A DNA stretch of 64,000 nt. Source: Eurosta solidaginis. Its lineage: Eukaryota > Arthropoda > Insecta > Diptera > Tephritidae. The stretch spans positions 87,464,603 to 87,528,602 of the forward strand of contig NC_090321.1 in NCBI RefSeq assembly GCF_040869045.1, read 5' to 3'. The notes beneath the pieces are model-generated. The model was given only the letters and a program-made list of their open reading frames with translations, made no database searches and was not told the origin of the DNA. Shown piece after piece: positions 46,466 to 58,938 of the stretch (its first letter is position 1; every line of letters starts with the position of its first letter). The position numbers were made by a program, and so were the translations under genes.

Positions 46466-46760
46466 CTAGCTACTTAGAGAACCGTTGGGCAACGATAAAG
46501 CTCCGATTGATACCGATCTCAACTTTGGATAAATCCTCGGGAGATCCAAGTGAGTCGCGACCGAAGTAATTTCGCCTAGTTCTGACAAAAGCTGGGCAAT
46601 CAAACATAAAGTGATTTGGTGATTCCACTTTATCATCCTCCATACAGCTGCAACAGGATGGAGTTTCCAGTATATTGAGACGTACTGCATCGATACCCGT
46701 TTTGACAGTGCCCTGTCAAAACCCCAACGACCATTGATAGGTGAGCCTTAGTGAACCCAA
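46466..46760 (-). pseudogene. LINE ORF2 C-terminal zinc-binding tail
   Basis: In the appropriate minus frame the sequence gives SCCSCMEDDKVESPNHFMF followed by DCPAFVRTRRNYFG. This is a CCHC-type motif common after RT/RNase H in LINEs. Frame breaks separate it from RNase H. Confidence 0.6.
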
Positions 46761-46860
46761 TTATTTCAGCAGACCTCCTGCCATCCACTTTCGGCCAGAG
46801 AGATCTTTCTACCCTGCAAGACGTGGTGTCCGCCCAAAGTTTGCTGAGCTGACTCGAGGC

Positions 46861-47223
46861 TCAGCTATGGAGGAGCAATCCACAGGTGGCCAGCGGGATC
46901 CCGAAATCCCTACAGCCATCTTCATCCGGCTCAGTTGTACAGATGCGGGATAAGAGATCCGTTTGACAGTTACCCGGGATATCACTATGGTCCGGGACCC
47001 AGATAATCTTAATTGTAGAATAATTCGATGCAATCGCAAGCGAGGTCAGGCACTCCCAGACCACCCTCGATCGCACTGTAGTTGAGCTCAAGGCCTTGAT
47101 AGCCGCTTGGCTATCAGAGTAGATGTTAAATTCCCTAACTGTAGTAATACTGGATAGCATTCCATCCACCGCATCCTTAATCGCAGCAACTTCCGCTTGG
47201 AACACACTGCAGTGATCAGCCAA
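46861..47223 (-). pseudogene. LINE RNase H domain
   Basis: CSVFQAEVAAIKDAV (catalytic Glu), FNIYSDSQAAIKAL (catalytic Asp) and IKIIWVPDHSDIPGN (the usual VPGH block, here VPDH). It ends in a stop. The expected first Asp-containing strand upstream is not in this frame. Confidence 0.8.
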
Positions 47224-47243
47224 CTTAAACTTGCGGCTTAAAT

Positions 47244-47570
47244 TTAGCTCTTAACTACCAGTTTCTTGTCCAAAAAAATTCCCAAATATTTAACCCTATC
47301 AGAAAGTACCAACGGTACCCCTCCAATCGAGGGAGTTCTGAAATCGGGCAACTTATATCTCCTTGTGAAAATAACCAATTCCGTTTTTCCCGGGTTGACC
47401 GCCAATCCACATGATTCAGCCCACCTAGCCACAGTACCCAGGTAGCCCTGCAGAACATCGCGCACGGTGCCCAGAAATTTGCCTCTGACTAGGATAGCGA
47501 GGTCATCTGCATAGGCAACCACCCGACAACCATTGGCTTCCAGCTCCACAAGAAGCTCGTTGACTACCAC
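47244..47570 (-). pseudogene. LINE reverse transcriptase, C-terminal half
   Basis: Starts within motif C: VVAYADDLAILVRG (catalytic YADD), then GLAVNPGKTELVIFTRR and VKYLGIFLDKKL, the usual sequence after the palm. It is offset from the upstream RT ORF by a short gap and frame change. Confidence 0.8.
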
Positions 47571-47600
47571 AACCCAGAGGAGAGGAGATAGGACACCCCC

Positions 47601-48344
47601 CTATGGCGTACCCCTGCACACCTTCCTCTTAAATATGGCCCCTCCCCACTCCGCTGCGAGAATTCTGCCGCATAGAAGTTTGCTAATAAATTCAACCAGA
47701 GCCGCCTCGACTCCTAAACCCACCAGAGCTCTTTCGATTTCCCCCGGTAAGACATTGTTAAAAGCCCCCTCGATGTCTGGAAAGGCACCCAGAGCATACT
47801 CTTTGTGTTCTAGGGACCCCTCTATTTGCTTTACAATCGAATGGAGAGCCGTTTCCGTCGATCTTCCCTTGCAGTACGCATGCTTTGAAGCCGACAGTAA
47901 CCCCCGAGGTATCCTTTCCCGTAGGTACAGTTCAATCAACCGCTCAAATGTCTTAAGAAGAAACGACGCGAGACTGATAGGTCTGAAATCCTTAGGTGAT
48001 ACATGAGAGCTTATGCCGGCCTTCGGAATGAAAATAACCCTAACTGTGTGCCAAGACTTAGGTATATAGTTAAGCCTGAGGCAGTTAGTACAGATGATGG
48101 CCAACCAGCGGCAGGAAATCCCCAAAGACTTTTGAAGTTGCACAGGAATGATTCCATCCGGGCCCGGAGACTTATAGGGCTTGAACGATCCTATAACCCA
48201 GGTTATTTGACTTTCCCGTATTGGAAGGGCAGGAACTTCTGCATGGCCAACGACCGCCGACCATGCAGGGGAAGATCCCTGCGCAACTTGGACGTCGGGA
48301 AAATGATTGTCCAGTAAAAGCTTTAGGGACTCCTCGCTCCTCAT
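47601..48344 (-). pseudogene. LINE reverse transcriptase, N-terminal half
   Basis: RT motifs: YKSPGPDGIIPVQLQ, SWHTVRVIFIPKAG, KDFRPISLASFLLKTFERLI and GAFPDIEGAFNNV (the catalytic Asp; usual form is DIEGAF). The frame ends at VCRGTP next to a stop, where GTPQGGVLSP would be expected. The catalytic YADD is in the following frame. Confidence 0.8.
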
Positions 48345-48942
48345 CGACCAATCCCCACCATCATCTCGCAGATACCCCAGAGGAGCAGGATTCCTAGAGA
48401 GTATTTTTCTAAGCCTCGCGGATTCATTGCAGCCTTCTACGTTTTCGCAGAAGCTTCGCCATGCATCTCGCTTGGCTATCCTTATTTCATATTTATAAAC
48501 CCCAGACTCACCTTATAGAGCTCCCAGTCCGATGGTAATTTACTCCTGCTGGCTCTGTTGAAGAGACGCCGACTGGACGCTCTTAGGTCGTCAAGAGAAT
48601 CCAACCATCAGGGCGGCTTGCCCTTCCCCCTGTAAATTTTCAATGGGCAGGACAGCTGAAAGGCGCTATTCTTGCCGAGGTGAAGTTTTCCACCAGAACG
48701 TCTATTTCAGATTCGGACAGGTCCGAACTAACGGTAGGCGCCGCAGGCAATAGCTCTCCCAGCTTCCTACAATATAAGTCCCAGTTAGTACTTTTAGGGT
48801 TCCTAAAAGGTATTTTACCGGGACGTTCTTCGTTCGCCGAGAACTGAATATATCGGTGATCAGAGAAGGAGTGCTCGTTGACAACCCTCCTGCCAGATAT
48901 CCGACCTTCTAGTTCTCTACTAACCAGGGGGAGGTCCAGGAC

Positions 48943-49515
48943 CTACCCCCTTACCGCAGTAATAAAATTCGGGTCATTCCCCCTATTATATATACAAAGT
49001 CCCTTATCTACAATAAAAGTAAATAAAGTCTCACATCTAGTGTTGGTATCCGAGCTTCCCCAGATGCTGTGATGGGCATTAGCATCGGCACCGATGATCA
49101 GGCCAACACCTCTCCGCCTTGCTTCAGCGGTGATTTCGCCCAGTATCACAGGTGGTGGTCCCGCTACGTCCCCGTGGGGCATGTACGCTGAGACCACCCA
49201 CATTTCATTACTTCCTCGCTCGAGGCAGACCGTGGTTACGTCAGCATTGCTGAAATTAAAGAGAATAAAAGCTTTAATCTCCTTTTTAACAACCACACAG
49301 GATCTAGGCCTACTTGCCTCCCCATGCACCAAGGTGTTGAATTTTCCAGTCCTTAATCCAGAAATCTTAAAGCCGTTACTACTCAGCCACGTCTCCTGAA
49401 CAAGGACTATATCCACTCCGCCCTTTTCAAGGCAGAGCAACAAATTTGCGGAAGCCGCCTTAGAGTGCTGAAGATTGATTTGAGGGATTCCATCAAAACC
49501 GCTCTTCTTCCGCAC
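48943..49515 (-). pseudogene. LINE AP endonuclease domain
   Basis: 190 codons are open. They contain QINLQHSKAASANLL, a typical start of the APE domain in this superfamily, and VDIVLVQETWL (catalytic Glu), then WVVSAYMPHG and IIGADANAHHSIWGSSDTN (catalytic Asp/Asn). The frame ends at 48943 before the SDH motif, so the domain is truncated here; GNDPNFITAV is the last recognisable part. Confidence 0.8.
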
Positions 49516-50170
49516 CCCATCCTTGGCGGATTCGTGTTAGTCGTGTCCATTCCAAAAAAAGTCCCCCCTCAAGGCCGCTATCCGGAGCCGATTGTGTAGT
49601 CGCCCTTCAACGGTCTCGTGGTTATCTATGCTACGCAGGGAAGCCACGCGAGGGTTGACGCATTACCTTATGAGTAATGCGTTCAGAGCCAGACCAGACG
49701 CAAAGCGGGAAAATCTTCAACCGCACCTACACCACCAACTTAAAGGCGACGGAGCCGGAACGTACCTTGAGGCCCGCCACGGTTTTAACGGGACGTGGGC
49801 AGGTGCAGCATTAGCCTACCAGCCGTTTCGATAGGGTTTCACCCCCACCTACTAAGGTGGCAGAATACCGCACCTACCAGCCCAAAGTCATCAATTCCTA
49901 AATATAGTCAAAATCATAGTCCCTAGCAATCCAGTTCGTCACCGTTGTGTACCGATATTGACCCTTAACAGGGTCCTACCTCCCCTGAGCTCGGCACAGT
50001 GACTCATGGGTGTGGGTTTTATCGAGTTGTCCTCTCTAGATCCGCCATTATCAGTAGAAGCAGGGGCACCTCGTGCAGGACGTGATAACTAATCACGCGT
50101 GATATAAGTCCCTGATCCAGAGCCTGGAACCACTTATGATATCCAAGCCAAGTATCTTAGCCCCCAAATT

Positions 50171-51690
50171 AACTAGGTTCTATAAAAATTCTAATATTTG
50201 CCAAATGGGTTATTTAATTCTATAGCATAAGTCCTGGATGCGGCCGCAGTCGCCGTGGTGTGATGGCAGCGTGTTCCGCCATCCAAGTGGTGGTGGCCAA
50301 GGAGGCGGTGGGTCCAAGTTGAACAGATGAGCGGATAAGGGTGTGAAGCAGAGAGATTAGGAGAGTCCTTTCGCATTACTGGGGCAAAGTTAAGGGTCGG
50401 CAAGCGCTTGGAAGCCGTTGTCGACCCAATCGAGTGGTGATCATGTACTTGCTATGGCCTGAGAGGTAGTAAAATCTGGTCGAATGCAGCTTGCTGGCAA
50501 TGACTTTACAGCGAAAACCCCTCAAAACTCTAAGCGGTGTGAGGAAAAAGACGCTTAGGAGAACGAAAAAGGAGGAAAGAGATGAAAAGAACACAGCCCC
50601 AGGGCCGCAATGGAGGCTAGAAGCATCGACAATGCATTTGTGTCCAAAGATGAAATATGGAGGGACACCAATAGCGAGAATGTAACTACCCAAAAGCCGC
50701 AAGTCGCAAATAAGGGGAAATAGTACTGACATGGCAAATAAATCTCTATCTGTGTCGCTAAATAATTGTAACAATCCCAATGTCTACCGCAAGGTGGAAA
50801 AGTGTTGAAAGGAGGGCTTCTTAGCTTCATGTTCCGGATGTTGCGTTCCGATATCAGAGCCTTGAGTGTGGTTAAAACCTTAAGTGGCTAGGCACAAGTG
50901 CACCGCTTTAGGTAGAGGACTATGCCTTGCTCCTGCTGCAGCGCTCAAGGTGGAATTTTGATGGCTTCTTCTCCTGGAACCAATTACTTATTAGACTGAT
51001 GTAGCATGCGCATATTTTTCTCAAATCATTTGGTAAAATCAATAAACCTGTTAATAACCTTAATGTAGCATTTTGATACTGCCCCTTAATTGGGCACCGA
51101 AGTATTCATTGTGTTTTGCGGGGTTCTTCTCCTCGTTGAGAGCACGATTTCTTAGTTCCCACCTACTCTTTATACAGTGGAAATTGAGCAACTTTGGTTC
51201 TGTTACTGTTACAGTGCTGAGTTTCTTGGGTTGAAATTGAGGGCGATGGGCCCTAGGTTCGCAGCCTGCTTATCGTATCCTATAGAATATCACTTAAAGT
51301 TGAAAGAATAAAGTGACTGGACTGAGTTCTGGAAATTTTTAGATATGAAACTGAGGAAAGCTTGGGAATTTGACAATATTGTCAGCAAGACTTTAACAAA
51401 TGCGTATTGCTTCGCTCAAAGGAGATCCAGGGGAAATATTTGTTCCTGTTCTAAATTACAGGATACAAGCAAAATTTTTCAGGAACCCACATTTTGTCGA
51501 ACTTTGTCGGGTACAATGTTGCTGTTTTTCACATGAATTTTGCGAACTTACCTCCAAAAGCTCAAGGACAATTTAGTGTTTTTACCAAAAAGTTAGTGGA
51601 GTAGTGGAGTAGTAGCAGAGTCACAATGCAAAATATAAAGGAACTTCGGACATGGCAAATTAATCTTATTTCGCCCTCGTTGTAAAATTG
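50171..51690. other. Repeat-derived DNA with a SINE-head fragment
   Basis: At 50246-50280, GCCGTGGTGTGATGGCAGCG then TGTTCCGCC matches the tRNA-like head of SINE S1 but diverges at once. 50480-50690 has a charged, GC-richer stretch with a 64-codon ORF that might derive from a retrotransposon gag; I cannot place it. The rest shows nothing clear. Confidence 0.35.
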
Positions 51691-51890
51691 TTTCACTTGC
51701 AATGTGTGAAGCACTCATAGCCAAAGCAAATGCCCAACTCTTCTTCTCATGCTTTACATGTAGCAAGAGATGAAGTTTGCCAACTTTTGTTTGTCAGATG
51801 GCGCTAGGGTCTCTCTATCTGCCATTCTCCATAACAAATACGTGCAATCTAGTCATCACGCATAAGATTACGTTGAACGCATCTGCATGA
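51691..51890 (+). repeat. Dispersed repeat also found at the window end
   Basis: AAAGCAAATG...TTCTTCTCATGCTTTACATG and CCATTCTCCATAACAAATAC then GTGCAATCTAGTCATCA match 63826-64000 with substitutions. Type of element unknown. Confidence 0.6.
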
Positions 51891-54687
51891 AAAAGTTCAC
51901 TTTGACGCCTCCATAACTGCTCATTGGCTAAAATAAAATCACAATTAAAAGACAAACAAAAAATATTTTGATAACTAAAGGTTGAACAAACTGTCGAACT
52001 AAACCAACACGAAACTCATGTAATTATTGAACCAGTTGTGTACATTTTTTATTTGCAACATCCTGCAAGTGTTTGCCGTAATTAAATATTGTTATTGCGA
52101 ATATTATGCAAATCATCAGCACTCGACACACTTACAGCACTTTATATAACAACAAAAATTACAACATATTATAACAACTGTAAATTGTTCCAAATTAAAA
52201 AGTGTGCATGCGATAACAGTAGTGCTTCCTTTTCTTCCAACTGGATGCATAAATGTGAAGCATCTCAGCAAAAAATGGTGTAAAAGTTGAGTGAAAATAT
52301 GGAATGAGGCGGCTGAGCAACTTGGTGTGCGTCTTACAATTTTAGTATCTCAGTTCCTGTAAATTACTTATAATACGACTTTATTTTAGCCTTACTTGGC
52401 ATGATCTATTTACTTTACACACACACTTGTCTCCCAAATAGAGAGAGCGAGAGATAGGAATTTGAACGTGTAGCCTACACTGAAAAAAAAAGAAAACAAA
52501 GAAAAACTGCGATTCGTTTTGCGCCATAGAACGTTTCGCTTAATCTAGACCATTGTGAATTCTTAAAAGTGCCGAATGTTTAAAAAAACGTTCAAAATAA
52601 TAAACAGCCTCGATCACCTGTTAAATCGCTTTCGATTACTTAAATCATTTGTCCAATAATCTTAGCCGCTAGTGCCTTCTCAAAGTAATATAATTATCTA
52701 TAATTGTATTTCTCATAAATAAATAAATAAATAAATAATTTGCTCAGTAGCATTTTCGAGCACTTTGGTAAATGTTTGCTTAACTGACTGCTTACATTTT
52801 CTGTGTTCAGTAGATTTTACTAATCAATATTAATGTTTAGTCTGATTTTCTATCGACACATTTAAAAGAAAAGTTAGTTTAAAACATAAATTCACTTTAT
52901 TTAACGCGAGCAAAAGACACATTTTCTTCCATTCTCTGGCAATTCGTGATAGCCATTCTCCCTGTCAGCCTTATTTGGCTGGTAGGTATGACAAAGGAGG
53001 AATAGAAAGTTTCGTCACTTGTAGAAATGCACAATGATCTAGACAAATAATTTTTTCAAAAACTAAGATGTTTTTTCCCTTGGTTGTAGGGATAATTTTC
53101 GTAAAAATGGAGAAAATTGTGTAACTGTCGCCACACCACCGTAGATTTCTAGTCGTGGTACACAACTTAGAGTCGAGTATTCTTAGGCTGACGTCAGAGT
53201 GAAAGCGAGAGGCGTCGTCTATAAAAATAGAAAGCTATGAAATGATTTCTTATGGAAAATTGTAAAAGTTGTCACAGTGCCAGAAACGATTCAAGCTTGT
53301 AAAATATATGAAAATAAAAATTGCTTCTCACCTAGTATAGTTTATAGCGAGTACTCTGCCGTCAGCCTTAGTCACTCAGCCAACTCGTACATGTAAATAT
53401 AGTGAGAAATATTCAATCAATTCAATTCAATTAAAAAATTTTATTTTTTTTAAATATTTTTTCTCACTTTGGGTAAGTGCTTTTCTGAGTGTATAAAACT
53501 GCATATGTGGTACTATTATCTATTTTCTATTCAATTTCTTAGCTCTTGGCCTGGAGGTGTCAATAAAAGTGGTAGTGGTGAGACAGAGGTACCCTTTATC
53601 ATCAGTTGAGTGTAGAGTTTTTGCTAATAATTTTTCATTCCTCTCAAACACACAATGGAAGATTTGTAGGTCGCCTATTCAAAACCTTGCAAGAGAATAA
53701 TAAGAGAGCTTTTAATTATATCGCTCTTTCCTATTAAGTGTAAAATAAAGTGGTTTGGAGAATCACCCCTCAAATCTAAAAGTCACTCAGCATTTTCCTG
53801 CGGAGTCATCTTAACAACATTAGGTCTCACCAATTTTTATAAAAAATTTTAAGTATGCTACTCCAAATTCTTCGAAGAGATATCGCGTCAAACGAATATG
53901 ATGAAATATCAAAAAATCACTAAATCTGAACGATCACACAAATTTTTCAACTATTTTTTCTGGCCGCAACGGTTGTTGGTTTTGAATGAAATATGCACCT
54001 ATTTGCAGGAAATGGAGTTCTTCAGTGCATAGGGGTATTCACTATATAGGAGTATGGAAAATAAATACTCTGAAGAAATTTAAAACATTTAAATTTTTCT
54101 TTCCAAATCACATACATCTCCTGAATTGCTTAAGTCGCGATACTGTAGCTTAGCATAGCTGGCAATTTAATATCAAAGTTTTAACTAAAATTGGGGTGTA
54201 ATGGAAAAAAGGGTGTGGCACCGTTCCACACAAATCGGGCATAATCGAATGTCGATTGGAATAGTCTCTAAGCAAGAGCTGCCTTATAATAATTTAAAAC
54301 TAGTTTGACCATATTTTAACCGCCTACAAAACTTTGATTAAAATTAAAAAAAAAATTTTTTGAAAAATTTCCGAATTTTACATATATTAATGGTTAAAAC
54401 CTGTAATCTCTGAGTGGCCTTATGTTTTAAGCATTTATGAAAGTAAGCCTTATATAAAGATACAACTTTAAAGTTACAATTTGTTTGTGCTAAATAAAGT
54501 GGATATGACGTTTATTGATTTTATTTATGTTATGTTTGATTTTTTGTTCTCTTAACTTTACCTTAATTTATTTGCTCAAATTAACGGTTGTTGCACTTAT
54601 AGTTATTTCGAACTATTGTAAGCTCTGTGGTTTTTGTTTCGAATTGTGGTTATTTTTATTTAACAATTTGGAAAAAATTTAATAATG
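51891..54687. other. AT-rich DNA, no gene seen
   Basis: A short (AAAT)n run is at 52718-52738. No ORF with recognisable features and no paired termini noticed. Confidence 0.3.
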
Positions 54688-55049
54688 TGATATCAGGACG
54701 GACAAGGCGAGAGCTGTTTGGATTATACCTTGTAATTTTTTTTCAATGACAGGATTCGAACACATACTCCTACAATGTTTGAATTATTACAAACACATTC
54801 AGTCAAATCCATGCCTTTGTTGTTGTGTGACTTTTTACAATTTTCTTATTTGTACAGTATACACTTTTGCTTGCTGGCAAGTTAATTTTATGAACTGGTT
54901 TTGCTTTGTTTTACTTATATAAATACAAAAATTTTGTTTGTAAAATTTTACCCAAGTGAAGGTTCGAATTCCACTTCCGGGTAAAAAGGCTTTAAAAAGA
55001 TTTACAAAGTATATTCGAAATAGCTGTCGCCTTGTCCGTCCTGATATCA
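54688..55049. mobile_element. 362-bp TIR element carrying tRNA-like B-box sequences in both arms
   Basis: TGATATCAGGACGGACAAGG then CGAGAGCT on the left is mirrored on the right with few mismatches; the inverted match runs about 30-40 bp. The right arm has GGTTCGAATTCC on the plus strand; the left arm has TGTTCGAATCCT on the minus strand. Both resemble a Pol III B box. No A box was identified. No clear target duplication. Confidence 0.65.
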
Positions 55050-56750
55050 TGTTTTTTTTTTAATTTTTCTAAATTCATAAGCAAATGAAATAAATTTCGC
55101 TGGAATTTAAATCTTCTTCTGAGACCTTTTTGAGTTTATCAAGAAAATTAAATTTCCACCGAAAGGATAAACTAAAATATCTAAATGCCAAACCCCGTAA
55201 AAGTAAGTGACTAAAGAATATGTAGCTAGCTGTATAATTTTATAAATATTTTTGTGCCTAGCGTACGATGGATTACAGTCACACAAAAGGATCGAGGTAT
55301 AACAAAAATTGCTTTAACTCTGAACTTCCTACCGTCCGTCAAAATGATGGATTTGCCCCTTTGAAACACCTTTTGAAAGCTCTTTCTTAAAGTTTCTTTG
55401 TTGAGATTTCCTTAAAAAATAAAATATGACGCGATATAACACCGAGGAGATTTACTTGATTGAATTTCTATTTGCAATTTACTCCCTAGTAATTGTAATT
55501 TTTCCTACAAATTATCGAGACTGGACCAACAAATTGTTTGCCGATTCCGAACGGCAACAGCAAGCAGAGATGAATTGCGTGGGAGAAAACACTTGGGGGT
55601 TTTGTCAAAGCACTGACTAGAGATAACAGCATTAAGAATAACTATTTTAACCGTATTTATTTTTTTAGTGGACTATATGACAGCGCAGTGCGCCAATGAA
55701 ACCAGGCTTATCCTGTTCTGTTTTTTTTTTTGCTGAAATATTTATATTTATAAAATTTTTTTTTCTGGCCGAGTCGTTGATGTCAGCGGTTTGTCAAGGC
55801 GTCGAGATCTTAAAATGCTTAGCTGCAGAAAATATATCATCAGCAGAGTGTAATGCTTTAATAAATAGAAAACAACGCTAGAAACATAAAAATACTTTAT
55901 TACTTATTCATTGAGGTAGGAACAACCTTTTTTATAGAAAAAAAGCGCATCCGAGTTATCAAATGCGTTTCAGTGAGAGTAATAGATTACGACTCGTAAT
56001 CCTGGTGTAACATTCAATTAGTTCGAAATTCGTTGTACATTGTTCGAGAAGAAGGGGTTTGTAGTGTCTTGTAGTTCGAGAGGGAACACTAAAATTTACT
56101 TGTTCAGAAGAAGTCCACCAATTTAGTAGTACGTCATAAATAATACACCAAGCATTTCCCTTCGGCAAGAAAGAGTTGGAAGGCTGATGAGCTTTAACCG
56201 GTAAGTATAAGGTGGAAGATTAAATAAAAAGCCCCATTGAAAATCTCTTAAATTTTGTTTGATGTTTCTTTTCCTAGAGAACTAGCTCGGACCTTGTTTG
56301 TGGTGGGCGAGCGCTCTACATCCACACCCGCTAGGAACAGCGATATATCTCATTAAGAAATAATAAACTATAACTAAAGTATTACGGCATGCTTTTATTA
56401 TATAATATGTACAAAAACTTTAGACTCCTATTGAATGCACAGCTAAGTTTGGATTGTTTGTGCATACATTGTAGCTAAGCTGCATTCAGTTTTCCTTGAC
56501 TTCCCGCTAAAGCAAATCATGCCATGCCGCAAATACAAAGTTTGCATAATTTAAAAATTTCTGCGTCGCCACGGTCTAATTTTGTATGCAACGTTTCTGC
56601 GCAATTGCAATGTAAATTAGCTTTTGAGCTCCGCGTTTAACAGCAGGTGTTTGTTTGCATAACTTCTTAACGGTAAAATTATGAATGTGACTTATCTAAG
56701 AAGCAATACAATTTTTTATTTTATTTTTAATATTTATCTTGATTATATTA
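55050..56750. other. AT-rich DNA, no gene seen
   Basis: Short ORFs at 55426-55620 and 55696-55881 lack recognisable features and are likely chance. Confidence 0.3.
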
Positions 56751-57692
56751 CACTGGTCAACAACATTTTTGTACATGGGTCGTGCGTATATTTTTTATTG
56801 CTTTTGCATCCCGAAATAAGAATATGAACATAAAAAAGTTTTTGATTTGGTTTTGTTCGAAAAAAATGAGAAAAACGAAAAACATGAAAATTCATCAAAA
56901 TTTGACATAGATTTGATTTATTCTAGTATAGTAAAAATCAATTTAAGATTTATTCTTATAAATTTAGTTTTAGAATACAGTTTAAATGTTTAAAAATGCT
57001 TTTTCCTGCTTTTCCTGCCATATTCGGTAACATTTTCTTTTATTAACGTCCAAATGTAGTCCCCCATCATGCTTTCCGTATACTGGCCTTGGTAGCGTTT
57101 CTTAAACTCCATTATATCTTGATGGAATCGCTCCCCGTGTTCTTCTGAATAAGCTCCCATATTATCTTTGAATTTATCCAGATGTGAATGTAACATATGC
57201 ATCTTTAGCGACATTCTACATCCGATGGCGGAAAAATTCGTAATCATGCCAGTTATCAGCTCATCACAATTTTCATCCCTATGATTTCCAAGAAAGCCAT
57301 GAACTACTGCCTTAAAACTGTTCCACGCTAGTTTTTCCTCATTGCTAAGTAGGTCCGGAAAAATATCGCAGTTCATAATTTTTTTATTTCAGGGCCAACA
57401 AATATTCCAGCTTTAATTTTCGCCTCTGACAGCTTTGGAAAAAAAGTCTGCAAATATTTGAAAGCTTTAGACTCAATATTAAGACCCTTCACAAATTGTT
57501 TAATAAGGCTCAATTTAATATGCAATGGCGGCATCAACATATTTTTAGGATCAACAATTGCTTCATGTTTAATATTAAATCTTCCCACTCCATACTCAGT
57601 ACGTTCAGGCCAATGTTTTTGGCGATAGTGGGCGGGGTCATTTCCGCTATCCCATAGGCAAAGATAACAGGAGTGTTTAGTATATTAACCTT

Positions 57693-58080
57693 CAAAAAAA
57701 AAAAAAAAAAAAAAAAAATGTAGGGCGCGATATCCTCCGAAGAGATCTAAGGCCGAGCTTCTCTTCCAATTTGCGTCGTGCTCCTCTTGATTTTCCCTAC
57801 AAATTGGCCGGACGGGACCTACATATTTTATGCCGACTCCGAACGGCATCTGCAAGGCAGATGAGTTTTCACTGAGAGCTTTTCATGGCAGAAATACACC
57901 CGGAGCTCTTGCCAAACACTGCCGAGGGGCGACCCCGCTTAGAAAAATTTTCTTCTAAGTGAAAAACCTTATTTCTAAAATTTTTGATGTTGCTTTGCAC
58001 AGTGTTTGAACCCAGGGCATCCGGTGTGGTAGGCGGAGCACACTACCATTACACCACGGTGGCCGCCAAAAGTATATTCA
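57693..58080 (-). mobile_element. tRNA-derived SINE S1 inserted in the candidate transposase gene
   Basis: Minus strand, head GGCGGCCACCGTGGTGTAAT (58077 downward) with A-box-like TGGTGTAATGGTAG and B-box-like GGGTTCAAACACT, then the S1 body. It ends in a run of 25 T in sense orientation (plus-strand A at 57694-57718). The 14-bp target duplication AGTATATTMACCTT lies at 57679-57692 and 58081-58094 with one mismatch. Removing the SINE and one duplicate reconnects the reading of the host gene. Confidence 0.88.
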
Positions 58081-58821
58081 CCTTGCATTCCAGTAAAAAA
58101 GCAAACCATCTTGAAGTCTTCAGTAATTTCCCCCTTGTATTCCGTATATTTGATTGCAGTTAATAGCATTTTAATACAGTCATAATTTTCTTTGAGATGT
58201 ATGGAATATGCCAGTTGAATAGATGGAAATTTGTTCCCATTGTGACTTTTTGTTGAGCTGTCGATAAAGAGGCGCCATTCATTTGTATTACAAGGAATAC
58301 CAATTGCTTCAAATAAACCTTTCACGTCATAGCAAAAACAGAGTCCATCTGCAGAAACAAGAAAATTCTTCATGACGCTTTCTTTGCCGAGATATTCGAA
58401 CATCAGAAGTAAGTAAATTTCGTTGTTTAAGTCGCGATGCTAATAACTCTGCTTTGTCTTTCGATAGATTTAAGTCTCTTACTAAGTCATTGAGATCTTG
58501 TATTCCTGATGAGATGTGGTATTCCTGGTTCAAATTGAGGAACAAATTCGGAATGTACGGATGCAGATGAACTCGGTGTTTGAAAGTTGCCTTGAGGGAA
58601 TAGTTGCTTTTCCAACACAGGTGGATCAGGGACAGGATTTTGTTCCGAATGTGGTACTGGAGCGGATGTCGATGGTAGTTCCGGATATATTGTTTTCCTT
58701 AAACGTTTCCCTTTCAGTGGTTTCACTACACAAAAATAGAAATCAATGTCATGATTACTCGGTTCCCTCCAAATTCTCGGAACTGCGAACTTCATGACTC
58801 TTTTCTCACCCTGGTACCAAA

Positions 58822-58938
58822 CTATAATAAAACGTAAAGCATTTCATAACAATGTCAGTGATTATGCAATTATATATATGTAGATATATGTATATATATG
58901 AAACAGTTAGTACAATAAAAAAGAGAAAATAAACTTAC
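58822..58938 (-). other. Intron of the candidate transposase gene
   Basis: The minus strand reads GGAGC|GTAAGT at 58939/58938 and TTATTATAG|TTTGG at 58822/58821. Joining restores one frame across the boundary (ILE-L-WYQGE). The intron has TA-rich microsatellite sequence (58870-58900). Confidence 0.65.

Larger units (their letters stand above)
46360..50170 (-). mobile_element. LINE with RNase H domain (I superfamily, LOA-like), degenerate
   Basis: Minus-strand order: a GC-rich about 600-bp 5' region (50170-49516), endonuclease (49515-48943), a damaged linker, RT (48344-47244), RNase H (47223-46861), a CCHC-containing tail, and a 3' UTR whose plus-strand trace near 46363 is CTAGGATAGGTTAGG. 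RNase H after RT places it in the I superfamily; LOA-like is a guess. No ORF1/gag is recognisable. Both ends are approximate. Confidence 0.8.

Noticed and set aside
47533..48317. Plus-strand ORFs of 157 and 104 codons
   Set aside because: Antisense shadows of the LINE reverse transcriptase.
58487..58795. Separate small host gene
   Set aside because: It is the first part of exon 2 of the broken gene within the TIR transposon.
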